A DNA stretch of 64,000 nucleotides from Megaleporinus macrocephalus (GCA_021613375.1 CM038716.1:5107684-5171683); one strand, 5' to 3'. Shown: positions 39,090 to 51,589, counted from the stretch's first letter. Translations and numbers: made by a program. The notes: generated by a model from the sequence alone, not told the origin.

Positions 39090-39268
39090 AATAGGAAGAG
39101 AGCGAGAGAGAAAGAGAGAGAGGGGGAGAAAGATTTATCCCCACTGCCAGCAGTATTGCATCAATATTACATCACCCCCCAACTTGCTTTCTTCTTTTCC
39201 TCCTCCTCCTCCTCTCTCTCTCTCTTCCTCTCTCTCTCTCTCTCTGCCTCTCTCTCTCTGTCTGTCTT
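39090..39268. repeat. short GA tract and CT tract
   Basis: GA-rich 39097-39130 and (CT)n with TTCC/CTGC interruptions 39196-39268, about 70 bp apart on the same strand and mutually complementary, so they could pair as a hairpin. Confidence 0.85.
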
Positions 39269-39589
39269 GGTAAAGTTCTGGAAGATTCCAACGTCGTGTT
39301 ACCCAGAGTTCCAGTCTGTAGACAGTCGGCATGGAAACCAGCTCCAGAATATTCAGTTCACACACAGTGGTCTGTCAGAGTGAGACAGGTGAGCAGCTCC
39401 ACCAGGTCTCTACAGCTTTTACAGCTTAAACATCTCCTCCACTGCTGTATCCATACACCTCGCCTAGAAGTGGAGGCTATAATGATAATGTAGCTATGAG
39501 TCAGCGAGAGTAACTTTAAACACGCTAGAAAGAAGTGTAGCTACATACCTTGTTTACATTTGTACTTTTCAATTTTTTTATTTTTTTCC
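39269..39589. other. intron without recognised gene
   Basis: Unique-looking sequence. No exon was recognised. Confidence 0.4.
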
Positions 39590-39732
39590 TTCTGTTGTTT
39601 GCCCTCTTTCCCACTTTTTAATTTTTTTCACTTGTTTATTATAAATTTTATATGACTGTATCTTGTATTATGTTGTTTGTAAATTTGTTTGTAAAGCATC
39701 TTTAAGTTCTTGAAAAGCACTATATAAATAAA

Positions 39733-39788
<56 letters not shown>
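39590..39788 (+). mobile_element. 3' end of an L2/CR1/Rex-type LINE with (ATT)n tail
   Basis: TTGTAAAGCATCTTTAAGTT, CTTGAAAAGCACTATATAAA and TAAAATTTATTATTATT make up the well-known 3' UTR end of fish L2-type LINEs (and SINEs that borrow it). It passes into about 16 TTA units. Only the 3' tail is present, as expected for 5' truncation. Confidence 0.75.
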
Positions 39789-39789
<1 letters not shown>

Positions 39790-40670
39790 ATGGCTGCTAC
39801 ATGGAGTTTTGGGCTGGAGTGTCACTAAAGCTGCCATGATTTTATATGTTAATTATTATTTTCATGCTTTTCACTTGCACCTAAAAGATCATAATCAGTA
39901 GCTACAGCTGACATTAACTTTCATAAGAACATGACGTTCGTATGAAAAGTATTGTTCGTGTTTTGCTTTGATTTATAACTACAGGGTCCAATAATCTTAT
40001 TCATCTGTTTATCTTTTCTGGAGCAGAATCTCTAGTTCAACAAGTACAACCTGCATTATATATAAAGTATATAAAGTTTCAGAGAGGGAAACTTTGTGTT
40101 TCATTAATTTGCCAAATAATTGTTTACTGCTGTTAAAAAAAGATCTTTCTAGGAAAAGAAATGATAAGAAGACCATTCCTGCAGGGTTATCATTCTTGGG
40201 TCCACAAGAGAAAATCTAATAATGAGAACCATTCTATTGTATTTAAAGATGGATGAGTGAGTTTAACCTCCAGCTACTGTGAAGTTTATTAATCTGTTCA
40301 TCTGTTTTAAAGAGTTAATTAAATGTTCTCTCTTTCGGAATACATTTTAAATGCATGGCTGAAGAAGGAAACACATCAGTGAGAAATGAGGTTGCTTCAG
40401 GTCAAAAGATATTAAACTCCAGCTATACTAAATATATGAACATATCATTAAAGGCAATAAATTTAGATTTGTGTCTTCAACTCACATCCGTAAACGCCTT
40501 CAGTCTAATCCATCTGGATAAACTCAGTATTCAAGCTTCATCACTGTGTTCACTTCTATCTCTGTAGTCTGTTTGTCCTGTGGACCTCTTTTCATTAAAG
40601 ACTGATGACTTTGATAAAAACCTGAAGACAGGAATGTATTGAACTGCTATGGCTGTGATGATAGATCAGT
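39789..40670. other. intron without recognised gene
   Basis: About 0.9 kb of AT-rich unique-looking sequence. No exon or element was recognised. Confidence 0.45.
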
Positions 40671-42085
40671 TTTTACAGAGATACATATCAGTGGCAACTT
40701 ATAACCTGCTCCAGGCCTGGTTATTAGGGGCAACCTTGTGGTCAATCAGAGTCAGCCTTCTGATCTGTCAGGGGCAGCTTTCTGATCTATCAGGAACAGC
40801 CTTCTTACCAATTAGAGTCAGCTTTCTGACCAACAAGAGCCATCTGACAAATCATAGACAACCTTCTGATGAGTCAAAGATCTGACCAGCCGGTGGAAGT
40901 GTTCTTACCATGCTGGAACAGCATTCCAACAAAAAGAGACAGCTTTCTAATCAGTTACAGACTGCTTTCTGCTAAAAACCAATCAGGAACAGTCCTTTGA
41001 CTAATTAGGAACATCCTTCTGACCAATCAGAGTCAGCTGTCTGACCAGTCAGTGGCAGACTTTCAAACAATCAGATGCAGCCTTCAGAACAATAAAAGAC
41101 AATTTTCTGACCAGTCAGAATTAGGCCTCTGACCAACCAGTGACAGCCTTCTGGCCAAGCAGTAACCTTCTAACCAGTCAGAGACATCCTGCAGATCAAG
41201 ATTCCAATCAAAAGAGACCGTTTTCTAATCGGTTTTAGTAGGAAACGGCCTTCTGATCAATCTGGGACAGCTTTTAGATCAATCAGTAGCAGTCTACGGA
41301 CCAATCAGCGTCAGCCATCTGACCAGTCAGGGTCAGTCTTTTGACCAACGAGGAACAGCCTTTTCACCAATCAGGAACAGTCTTCTGACCAATCAACGTC
41401 AGTCTTCTGACCAATTAGGGTCAGACTTCTGCCCAGTTAGGAACAGCCTTCTGACCAGTCAGGAAAAGCCTTCTGACCAGTCAGTAACAGCCTTCTGGCC
41501 AATCAGAGTCAGACTTCTGACCAATCAGAGTCAGCCTTCTGACCAATCAGAGTCAGCCTTCTGACCAGTCAGGAACAGCCTTTTGACCAGTCAGAGTAAG
41601 CCTTCTGACCAATCAGGGTCAGCCTTCTGACCAGTCAGGAACAGCCTTCTGGCCAGTCAGAAACAGCCTGCTGTCCAATCAGAGTCAGTCATCATCAGGG
41701 TCAGCCCTCTGACCAATCAGAGTCAGCCTTCTGACTAATTAGGAACAGCCTTCTGACCAGTCAGGGACAGCCTTCTGATCAATCAGGAACAGCCTCCTGA
41801 CCAATTGGAGTCAGCAGTCTTACCAGTCAGGAACAGCTATCTCACCAGTCAGGAACAGCCTACTAACCAATCAGAGTTAGTCATTTGACCAATCAGGGTC
41901 AGCCTTCTGACCATTCAGAGTCAGCCTTCTGACCAATCAGGAACAGCCTACTGACCAATCAGAGTCAGCCTTCTGACCATTCAGAGTCAGTCATCTGACC
42001 AATCAGGGTCAGCCTTCTAACAAATCAGAGTCAGACTTCTGACCAATCAAGAACAACCTTATGACCAGTTGTCTGTCTTCTGACC
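40671..42085. repeat. 22-bp minisatellite containing CCAAT boxes (about 60 copies)
   Basis: Units of GACCAATCAGAGTCAGCCTT plus CT, 22 bp, most regular between about 41330 and 42060. Alternating GAGTCAG / GGAACAG subtypes. At least a dozen copies keep CCAATCAG, which matches the core NF-Y/CCAAT-box consensus (RRCCAATSRG). Lies in grm5 intron 1. Confidence 0.96.
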
Positions 42086-42590
42086 AGCCAGGGACGGTTG
42101 TATCGGAGCTGTATCTGAGGTGGACAGCGTTGGTCTTTTCAGCAGTGCCGTGAACAGACTGCACTTCGCAGGTCTGTGTATTATACAGCAGTTGTTACTG
42201 CAGGCTGCAGGCAGTGCTGCGGTATACTGTTACACACACTTCATACGCATTTCTGCATGATTTCTTTTTCTCAGTACTGAAGAGTAGACTGTTCGTCATG
42301 AACGTCATGCTTTCTCAGCTTTCTCAGCCTTATCTCGCTGCACTGCAGTGTTTTCCTCGCAGGATATCATAAAATGAAGCACAGATGAGAGTCAAAGAGC
42401 AAATACGCACATCGGATCAGTCTTGTTTTCTCTGCAGGAAATTAACGCCTGCTGAGAAAATGACACAAGAGAAGCTGTATGATACCATAACCACATTCCC
42501 CTCCACGCCTGCCCCTGTACACATACTGGAACATCTCCAATACTTCAGCTCCTGCTGACTAACATGCCACTGTCCTGCACTGCGACTGTG
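42086..42590. other. intron between two minisatellites
   Basis: Unique-looking. CTGCAG-rich at about 42195-42225. No exon was recognised. Confidence 0.45.
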
Positions 42591-44735
42591 TTTAGTGCTG
42601 TGGTCCACATTAAGGCTGTGCTGTGTTCTTCAGTAAGGTTGTGCTGTGCTTTCTTATTAAGGCTGTGCTGTGTTCCATATTAAAGCTGTGCTGTGTTCTT
42701 TACTAAGGCTGTGCTGTGTTTTCTTATTAAGGCTGTGCTGTTTTCCATATTAAGGCTGCCCTGTGTTTCTTATCAAGGCTGTTCTGTCCCTCATTAATGC
42801 TGTGCTCTGTTCTTCTGTAAGGCTATTCTGTCTTCTTAAAGATTGTGCTGTGTTTCTCATTCAAGCTGGTCTGTGTTTCTCAGTAAGGCTGTGCTGTGTT
42901 CTTTACTGGGGCTGTGCTGTGATTTCTTATTAAGGCTGTGCTGTGTTCTATATTAAGGCTATTCTATGTTCCCATTAAGGATGTTCTACCATCTTGTGTC
43001 TTATGACTGAGCTCCTCGTTAAGCCTGCGCTGTTCTCATCATTAAGGCCGGTCTGTGTTTCTCATTAAGGTTGGTCTGTGTTTCTTCTCAAGGTTGCTCT
43101 GTGTTTCTCATTAAGGCTGGTCTGTGTTTTTCATTAAGGCTGGTCTGTGTTTTTCATTAAGGCTGGTCTGTGTTTCTCATTAAGGCTGTGCTGTGTTTCT
43201 TATTAAGGCTGGTCTGTGTTTCTCATTAAAGCTGGTCTGTGTTTTTCATTAAGGCTGGTCTGTGTTTCTCATTAAGACAGTGCTGTGTTTCTTATTAAGG
43301 CTGTGCTGTGTTTCTCATTAAGGCTGTGCTGTGTTTCTTATTAAGGCTGGTCTGTGTTTCTCATTAAAGCTGGTCTGTGTTTTTCATTAAGGCTGGTATG
43401 TGTTTTTCCTCAAGGTTGCTCTGTGTTTCTCATTTAGGCTGGTCTGTGTTTTTCATTAAGGCTCGTCTGTGTTTCTCATTAAAGCTGTGCTGTGTTCTTC
43501 ACTCAGGCTGGTCTGTGTTTCTCATCAAGGCTGCCCTATGTTCCTTGTTATTGTTGTGATGTGTTCCTCATTAATGCTGTGCTGTGTTCTTCTATATGGC
43601 TATTCTGTGTTCCTCTTAAAAACTGTGCTGTGTCTTTATTAAGGCTGTGCTGTGTTTCTCATTAGGGCTGGTTTGTGTTTCTAATTAAGGCTGTGCTGCA
43701 TTTCTCATTAAGGCTGGTCTGTGTTTCTCATTAAGGCTGTGCTGTGTTCTTCTGTAAGGCTATTCTATCTTCCTCTTAAAGACTGTGCTGTGTCTTCATT
43801 AAGGCTGTTCTGTTCCTCATTAAAGCCGTGCTGTGTTTCTCATTAAGGCTGGTCTGTGTTTCTCATTAAGGCTGTGCTGTGTTTCTCATTAAGGCTGTGC
43901 AGTGTTCTTCTGTAAGGCTATTCTATCTTCCTCTTAAAGACTGTGCTGTGTCTTCATTAAGGCTGTGCTGTGTTTCTCATTAAGGCTGGTCTGTGTTTTC
44001 ATTAAGGCTGTGCTGTGTTTCTCATTAAGGCTGTTCTATTCCTCATTAAAGCTGTGCTGTGTTTCTCATTAAGGCTGGTTTGTGTTTCTCATTAAGACTG
44101 TGCTGTGTTCTTTACTGAGGCTGTGCTGTGTTTTCTCAGTAAGGCTGTGCTGTGTTCTATATTAAGGCTATTCTATGTTCCCATTAAGGCAGTTCTACCT
44201 TCTTGTGACTTATGACTGTGTATAATATATAATGAGCTCCTCATTAAGCCTGCGCTGTTTTCATCATTATGGTTGATCTGTGTTCCACATTAAGGCTGTC
44301 CTGTGTTCCTCGTTAAGGTTGTGCTGTGTTTCTCATAAAGACTGTGCTGTTTTCATTGTTATGGTTGTTCTGTGTTCCTCTTTAAGGCTGTGCTGTCTTC
44401 CTCGTTAAGGCTGTGCTGTGTTTCTCGTTAAGGCTGTGCCCTGTTCATCATTTTGGCTGTTCTCTGAAACTTGTTAAGGTTTCTCATTATAACTTTTCTC
44501 TATGCCTTGTTGAAGCAGTGCTGTGTTGCCTGTTAAAGCTCTTCTTCATGTCTTGTTAAGGCAGTGCTGTGTTCCTCGTTAAAACTGTTCTCTATGTCTT
44601 GTTAAAGGGGTGCTGCATTCCTCGTTAAAACTCTGCTCTATATCTCGTTAAAGCAGGTCTGTGTTCCTCGTTAAGGCTGTTTTCTGTACCTCGTTAAGAC
44701 TGTGCTGTGTTCCTCATTAAGGCTGTGCTTGCTAA
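42591..44735. repeat. 23-bp minisatellite (about 90 copies)
   Basis: Units of ATTAAGGCTGTGCTGTGTTT plus CTC, 23 bp, with a GGTCTG subtype interspersed. A larger block (CTTCTGTAAGGCTATTCTAT, CTTCCTCTTAAAGACTGTGC TG) recurs at about 43750 and 43910, a higher-order period near 160-165 bp. One of the largest arrays in the window. Confidence 0.97.
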
Positions 44736-45425
44736 AGTCTGAATGTTTTTTTTTCCTTGCCTTATCACTCTCACTGTGTGTGAGAACAGACAAAATCCAT
44801 CTGCTGCTCACATCAAAAACCCCCATCTTTTATTCATCTCTCTCTCTTTCTCCCTCACTCTCTCTCTCTCTCTCTCTCCCTCGCAGGCTGGAGTTTACTA
44901 TTCAAATCAACAAAGACGGAGAGCAAGGAGGCGCAGACAAAGAGACAGTGACACAGAGAGACAGAGGGAAAGAAAGAGTGGAGAGAGAGACAGAGCAGAG
45001 AAAAAGAGAGCGGAGGGGAAAAAAAGAAAAAAAAAAGGTGAGCACACCTGTTCGCACTTACGGTGAAGAGGAGAGGTTGCTATGGAGAACACTTCAGCCT
45101 GTCATTACTAATTATTCGATTAATTATCATATCTCACTTGAAGCTCAGAAACAAAAGCAGATGTTTTTAAAATGCCTCAGTGTTCACTATTCAGCGTGTC
45201 ACCGTGTAACCGAGGGCTTCCAGGTGGGCTTGTAGGTCATGAGTGTGCATCCTCTCCTCTCCTAACCCGGACAAGCTTCAAACAGGATTTACTATTTTTC
45301 TCCTCCTGCTTTTATTTCTTTTTCTCCAAATCCCTTCATCGCTCCCTCCTGTCACTTTTAATGACTGTTTCTTTTGACTTTGGCTTTCAGATCCACTCTA
45401 GCGTAACACTCACGACTGACAGCAT
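44736..45425. other. intron with CT and GA/AG-rich patches
   Basis: (CT)n at about 44835-44882 ends CTCGCAGGCTGG. A purine-rich patch follows at 44920-45040. The remainder to 45425 is unique-looking. Overlapping frames in both directions are low-complexity and not recognised as genes. Confidence 0.5.
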
Positions 45426-46405
45426 ACATTTACCCTTCTGCTCCCAATAACTGGCCACTTTATTAGAAACATCCTGCCTTCTCTTTCACTAACTGGCCAC
45501 TTTATTAGAAACACCCACCTTCTACTTCCACTAACTGCCCATTTTATTAAAAACACCCACCTTCTACTTCCACTAACTGGCCACTTTATTAGAAACATCC
45601 TGCCTTCTACTTCCACTCACTGGCCACTTTATTAGAAACACCTATCTTCTACTTCCACTAACTGGCCACTTTATTAGAAACATCCTGCCTTCTACTTCCT
45701 CTAACTGGCCACTTTATTAGAAGCATCCTGCCTTCTACTTCCACTCACTGGTCACTTTATTAGAAACACCCACCTTCTACTTTCAGTATCAGGCCACTTT
45801 ATTAGAAACACCTACCTTCTACTTCCACTCACTGGCCACTTTATTAGAAACACCTCTCTTCTACTTCCACTAACTGGACACTTTATTAGAAACACCTACC
45901 TTCTACTTCCAATCACTGGCCACTTTATTTGAAACATCCAGCCTTCTCCTTTCAACAACTGGCCACTTTATTAGAAACATCTTGCCTACTCCTTCCAACA
46001 ACTGGACACTTTATTAGAAACACCTACCTTCTACTTCCAATCACTGGCCACTTTATTTGAAACATCCTGCCTTCTCCTTCCAACAACTGGCCACTTTATT
46101 AGAAACATCCTGCCTTCTCCTTCCAACAACTGGCCACTTTATTAGAAACACCTACCTTCTACTTCCATTCACTGGCCACTTTATTAGAAACACTTACATT
46201 ATCCTTCTACATCTTGGCCACTTTATTAGAAACAACTACTTTCTGCTTCCACTCTTTGGCCACTTTATTAGAAACACCTACTTTCTACTTCCACTAACTG
46301 GCCACTTTATTAGAAACACCTACCTTGTACTTCCACTAACTGCCCACTTTCTTAGAAACACCTACCTTCTACTTGCATCAACTGGCCACTTTATTGGAAA
46401 CACCC
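45426..46405. repeat. 42-bp-family array, third block (about 23 copies)
   Basis: Units of ACTGGCCACTTTATTAGAAA followed by CACCTACCTTCTACTTCCACTA, 42 bp, the same orientation as the 20.4-kb array. Subtypes carry CATCCTGCC instead of CACCTACC and CAACAACT instead of CACTAACT. Confidence 0.96.
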
Positions 46406-46790
46406 ATCTTCTCAGCTTAGACGCTGTGAGTAAGTATTGTGATGCTGATCTGATCCAGAAGGATCTCATGCCTTCTTTTTATCTGCTGTTTCTTTAAAGC
46501 CAATTTAAGAGAATCTCTTTAAATGAACCATTAACATTCAAGCAGTTCAGTTTCCCCTGAGCATTACAGACTGTAGTCCATTTAGACAATTGAATTTATC
46601 AGCCCCCCAAACCCACCCCCCACCTCATTAATCACTGGTCAGGTTCTGACCACAGGAGCACTGTTGAGCAGATATTATTCGGACACTGATGTGGTATGGG
46701 TGTAGTGCTGCTGCCAGTTTATAATTTTTATTAATGCAATAATAAAATAAACAACACCTAAAAATGCAAATAACAACAGTTAAATTAACA
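46406..46790 (-). mobile_element. flank of the 42-bp-module dispersed repeat
   Basis: ATTACAGACTGTAGTCCATT (46564) and GGTTCTGACCACAGGAGCAC TGTTGAGCAG match, in reverse orientation, wording of the element at 17926-18355. Poly-C patches (CCCCCCAAACCCACCCCCC) lie at 46602-46621. Confidence 0.55.
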
Positions 46791-47687
46791 CTAAAAAGAG
46801 AGAGAGAGAAGGAATAGAGAGAGTAACAGAACAGAGAGAGGGAAACAAGAGGGCAGGAAAGAAAATGTATAGAGAGAAAGTAATAGAGCTGGAAGGAAGA
46901 ATTTGGGGAAACGAGAGAAAGAGTCAAGCCCAGAATAATTAGTAAAAGAGAACGAATAAAAAGTCATGAAGAGAGAGAGAGAGAAAAAAAAGGAATAGAA
47001 AGAGAGATGCACTTAGAGACAGTTAGAGAAAGAGACAGACAGAAAGAGAGAAACTGGGAGAAAGAGAGAGAGACAGTTTGACAGAGAGAGAGAGACAGAC
47101 AGAGAGAGAAAGAGACTGGGAAAAAGAGAGAGAGATACAGGCAGCTAGACAGAGAGAGAGAGTGTGAGAGAGAGAGAGATTGGGAATAAAGAGAGTTACA
47201 GTGAGAGAGCGACAGTTAGAGAGAGAAAGACAGATAAAAAGACAGAGAGAGAGAAAAGAGAGAGACTGGAAGAGAGAGAGTGGCAGTCACAGTGAGAGAG
47301 TCAGAAAAAGAGAGAGATTAAGATAAGGAAGAGAAAATGAGAAAGAGACAGTTATACAGAGAGAGAGTGAGAGAAGAAAAAGAAAAGAGAGACAGTAGTA
47401 CAGAGAGAGAGTAAGAGAAGAAAGAGAAAAGAGAGACAGTTGTACAGAGAGAGACAGTAAGAGAAGAAAGAAAAGAGAGAGACATTCGTACAGTGACAGA
47501 CAGTCTGAGAGAAACAGAATGAGAGAAGAGAAAAAGAGAGAAAGATAGTTGTACAGAGAGCGAGAGAGTAAGAGAAGAAAGAAAAGATAGAGACAGTTGT
47601 ACAGAGAGAGAGTAAAAGAGGAAAGAAAAGATAGAGACAGTTGTACAGAGATAGTGCAGTCACAGAGAGAGTGAGAGAAGAGAAAAT

Positions 47688-47725
<38 letters not shown>

Positions 47726-48580
47726 GACAAAAATGGACTGAGAGAAGATAAAATGAGAGAGAGAGAGAGACAGACACAAATAAAGAGAGAGCAAGTCAGA
47801 CAGAAATAGAGAGAGAGACAGTCAGACAGAGAAAGACAGTCAGACAGAAAGAGAGAGAGAGCAAGTCAGACAGAGATAGAGAGAGAGACAGACAGAGAGA
47901 GACAGTCAGACAGAGAGACAGTCAGACAGAAAGAGAGAGACAGTCAGACAGAAATGGAGAGAGAGACAGTCAGACAGAGAGACAGTCGGACAGAGAGACA
48001 GTCAGACAGAAAGAGAGAGACAGTCAGACAGAAATAGAGAGAGACAGACAGAGAGAGACAGTCAGACAGAGAGACAGTCAGACAGAAAGAGAAAGAGAGA
48101 GACAGTCAGATAGAGACAGAGAGAGACAGTCAGACAGAGAGAGAGAGAGTAAGACAGAAAGAGAGTCAGACAGAGAGAGTCAGACAGAGAGAGAGAGAGT
48201 AAGACAGAAAGAGAGACAGTCAGACAGAGACAGTCAGACAGAAACAGAGAGAGAGAGAGAGTCAGACAGAGAGAGAGAGTCAGACAGAGAGAGAGAGAGT
48301 CAGACAGAGAGAGAGAGTCAGACAGAGAGAGAGAGTCAGACAGAGAGAGAGCGTCAGACAGAGAGAGAGAGTCAGACAGAGAGAGAGCGAGTCAGACAGA
48401 GAGAGTCAGACAGAGAGAGAGAGTCAGACAGAGAGAGAGAGAGTCAGACAGAGAGAGAGAGCGAGTCAGACAGAGAGAGAGAGTCAGACAGAGAGAGAGC
48501 GAGTCAGACAGAGAGAGAGAGTCAGACAGGGAGAGAGAGTCAGACAGAGAGAGAGAGTCAGACAGAGAGAGAATCATAGA
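46791..48580. repeat. 1.8-kb GA-rich satellite with GTCAGACAGAGAGA unit
   Basis: Almost pure purine except for C and T in GACAGTCAGACAGAGAGAGA. It grades from AGAGAAAGAGA with AGTTGTACAGAGAGAG (about 50-60 bp period, 47150-47690) to short 14-22-bp GTCAGACAGAGAGAGA units (47800-48575). In grm5 sense it is a pyrimidine tract of CTCTCTGTCTGACT, which resembles polypyrimidine-tract and branch-site-like RNA. Confidence 0.96.
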
Positions 48581-49245
48581 GAAAGAGATTAATGAAGCAT
48601 TATTAATATGAAAGATGAGATCTGCTGGAGTCAGAACATTTATAGCAGCTATTAAAGAGACACTCACAGCACAGAAAGCTCTGCACCACAGCACACAGCT
48701 CCTCACCTGCATCACCTTCATAATACCTCACCCAGCACTGGGCTGTTAGTCTACCGGCTGCTGATTAGTCTTCAGTCTAGGTTTCAGGTATTTGGGTAGT
48801 TGTCAGGACTCTTTACTGAAGGAGTCAGTGTAAAAGTGATATAGGTTCAGACACATGTTCACGCCTGTAACAAGCTTCATATTAAATATATAGAGAGTAT
48901 TTTTTTCACAGCATTCAACAGTCACCGTGTTGGCAGCAGTCATTAGATAACAAAGCCATGACTGTAAAAATAGCTTTTAAAGCATATTATGTTATATTTG
49001 TGTGTTTTATCTTAAATGATTCTAGTGATTATAGACTGATTTTATATTGATTATACATTTTTGGGATTTTGAGATTTTATTGTGTTCCAAACTGTTCAGA
49101 AATAGTGTAGTACCATCAAGTGCACTCATTAGTGTAGTAGGTCAAGTATAGAAGGGTGCGGTTTGGGAGTTAAGATGTTGATTAAGGACAGTTTATTGAG
49201 GTTCATTAATATGTTTATTGGTGTACGCTGGTGTTGGCATCTTGA
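48581..49245. other. intron without recognised gene
   Basis: Contains TTTCAGGTATTTGGGTAGTT and AGGACTCTTTACTGAA (48780-48825), matching 15325-15385 and so a dispersed repeat. Otherwise unique-looking. Confidence 0.45.
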
Positions 49246-49580
49246 GTGAAATTCGTTCTCCTTTTAAGGCACCTCAATGCAACTGCAGCACCATTTAAGG
49301 TGGAATGGACATTTCAAATAATTAAAATAACCTTTTATTATTTTCAACTATTTTGCACACTGTAGGACCATCTGGTTTGCACTTAGTGGGTCCATCATTT
49401 GTTTTTCGACAGGACAATGGCTACGTAACAGCTATTTGACCAAGTAGGGGAGTGCTACATTGGATCACCTGATCTAAACCCAGTTGAGATGTTTTGGGAT
49501 GAGTTGGACCTCAGAAAACCAAGAAAACACACCCAACAAGGGCTTAGTATCTCTGGGGTCTCCTTTAAGACTGGTATATG
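49246..49580 (+). pseudogene. Tc1-like transposase C-terminal fragment
   Basis: One plus-strand frame reads DLNPVEMFWDELD near 49468-49508, the conserved Tc1 block that ends the DDE domain. Upstream, GACAATGGCTACGTAACAGC may be the remains of the DDN region. Frames are broken and flanks are degraded. Confidence 0.6.
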
Positions 49581-50550
49581 TATTTATCTATTATTTAATT
49601 ATTATAATATTATTTACTATGCCAATATTTCCTAATTAAGCGAATCTTGTTCCTCTGGACTCAACATGTATTATGAATATCATTGCTAAAGACTAACAAA
49701 CATCTGCAGTTTGTTGGTCACCATATTTCTCTCCTCTCTATGTAAACTGGGCGGTGCCAATCTGGGGTGATTCCTCCGTAACCATTTCCTAACCAATCAG
49801 CAGGCTGATGTCTCTCGCCCCACCCACACAAAACAGAGATCCGGAAGCAAGTCCAGCATAAACAAAAGCTAGCAAGCTGGACCACATCTCTGGCACCTGC
49901 TCATTCGTTTATCTGTATAGCATATCTGTATATCCATTGTCTGTTTGCACATCTGCTCATCGGTTCCTTCGCATGTGGCTTTGTCCATCTGTTTGTTCAT
50001 TCGTCTGTCTGTCTGCACGTCTGTTCATCTATTCCTTTATTCACACGTTGAATTGTCCGTCTGTTTGTTCATCTGTCCGTCCCTCTGCAAGTCTGATTGT
50101 CTGGTCCTTCGCACGATGCTTTAGCCGTCCGTTTGTTTGATCATTAGTCCATCCGTAAATTCATACATCTGTTCATACTAGCGTTAGTGTTGGATAAAGA
50201 GCCATCAATCACGATGATCATTGGCCACGCCCACACAGCTACGTCATTCTTACTAACTCAATCCAGCAGCATGAATAAGTTTTAGATGTCCACGTTTAAG
50301 GAAAGAAAAATTGTAAGTGTACATCACTTGAGTTAGTTCAGCACTAACATGGTATTAGAAGTCCCAAAGGTGTGCTAGCAGAAATGAACAGGTGGTTTTT
50401 GTTGCTGTGGTTGATTAAGTTTTGATATATCCTGAACTGAAGCCCTGTGACTCCAGTAGTATGTACAGTGTGAAGGCAGGAATTTTAAGTATAGTTTAAA
50501 CATGTGAATGAGTAAGAGTGTGAGGGAGTGAATAAATGAGTGAGTAGGGA
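49581..50550. other. intron with a degenerate CTGTTTGTTCATC repeat
   Basis: 49930-50170 is a loose tandem of GTCTGTTTGTTCATCTGTCC-like units. The rest is unique-looking. Nothing coding was recognised. Confidence 0.5.
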
Positions 50551-51238
50551 GTCACTGGCTATGTTTACATGCAGAGATTTTCTGTAATCTGATTGAATTC
50601 ATTCCGATTCTAGATTAAGACTGAGGTGTTTATATGCTCACTCTACTCAACAATCTGATGAAAATCTCTGTTTACATGCACCCTACAAGCAATCGGATCC
50701 AAAATGACAACTTGGTGTAAACGTTACCATGACAACGAGCATGAGGGCATGAGTTTTCATTTGATGCGCGTGTCAACTGCTTCAAAGTTAGGGCAGACTC
50801 AGGAAAACATACCTCACGTCCTTTAATCTGTGTTAGCTTTGGGTCGACTTCATCCATAATTTCGTTTTTAATCTGCTCTATAGTTCGTGTAAACCCAACG
50901 TCGTTCATTTGCTCATATACTCGTCTGAACTCGTTATTGTGAGCTTTACAGCCGTCCATCCTTTTTAAATCTTTTAAGGTTTGCAACAAACTGCACATGC
51001 TCAGAACGTATTTAAACTTTCCGATTGGGAAAGTTTACACGTTTACACGTCTATTATTCTTCTATTAAACTGATTATTTATGGGATTAGCCACCTCCTTC
51101 AATCGGATAGAAATTGTAATCGGAATGACCTCAATTGGACTAGTCTATTCGGATTGAGGTGTATACATGAACGTATTCTCTTCCGATTGAGCTATTAGTT
51201 GGATTATTAACGGATTATCAGGCTGCATGTAAATGTAG
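50551..51238 (-). mobile_element. PIF/Harbinger-like non-autonomous element with Myb/SANT-like relic
   Basis: The ends are imperfect inverted repeats: CTGGCTATGTTTACATGCAG at the left (from 50551) and CTGCATGTAAATGTAGCTAG at the right (to 51238). A 3-bp flanking TCA is present on both sides. The minus strand at 50672-50998 has an open frame containing EFRRVYEQMNDVGFTRTIEQ and IKNEIMDEV. This resembles the Myb/SANT-like accessory protein of PIF/Harbinger transposons (GxxRTxEQxxxKIK). The DDE nuclease gene is absent. Total length is about 688 bp. Sub-terminal ATCGGAT/ATCCGAT motifs recur. Confidence 0.65.
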
Positions 51239-51324
51239 CTAGTCAGTCACTTGCTCAAGCCTCGTCCCCATGTATCAGGTTGTTTTTGAATGACCTCAGA
51301 GAGCTACAGCAGAAGCAAAAGCAA

Positions 51325-51535
51325 AGGAACGAGAGAATAAGAGAATGAGGGAACGAGAGAATAAGAGAATGAGGGAACGAGAGAATAAGAGAATGAGGGA
51401 ACGAGGGAATAAGAGAAAGAGGGAATGAGGGAACGAGGGAATGAGGGAATGAGGGAATGAGGGAATGAGGGAATGAGGGAACGAGGGAATGAGGGAACGA
51501 GGGAATGAGGGAACGAGGGAATGGGGGCAATGAGT
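51325..51535. repeat. GGGAATGA / GGGAACGA octamer repeat
   Basis: Tandem 8-bp units GAATGAGG / GAACGAGG and, at the left, 16-24-bp units GAGAATAAGAGAATGAGGGAAC. About 26 octamers. Frames of Ser-Phe-Pro-His-type peptides on the minus strand are a by-product. Confidence 0.95.
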
Positions 51536-51589
51536 AAATGAGTGACCCTGTTTCTATTCCCCATTGCTCTGTTCTCACAACTCTACTGC

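Noticed and set aside
44702..45235. 177-codon frame with Arg/Glu-rich middle
   Set aside because: Made of CT-rich and GA-rich low-complexity DNA with no family resemblance.
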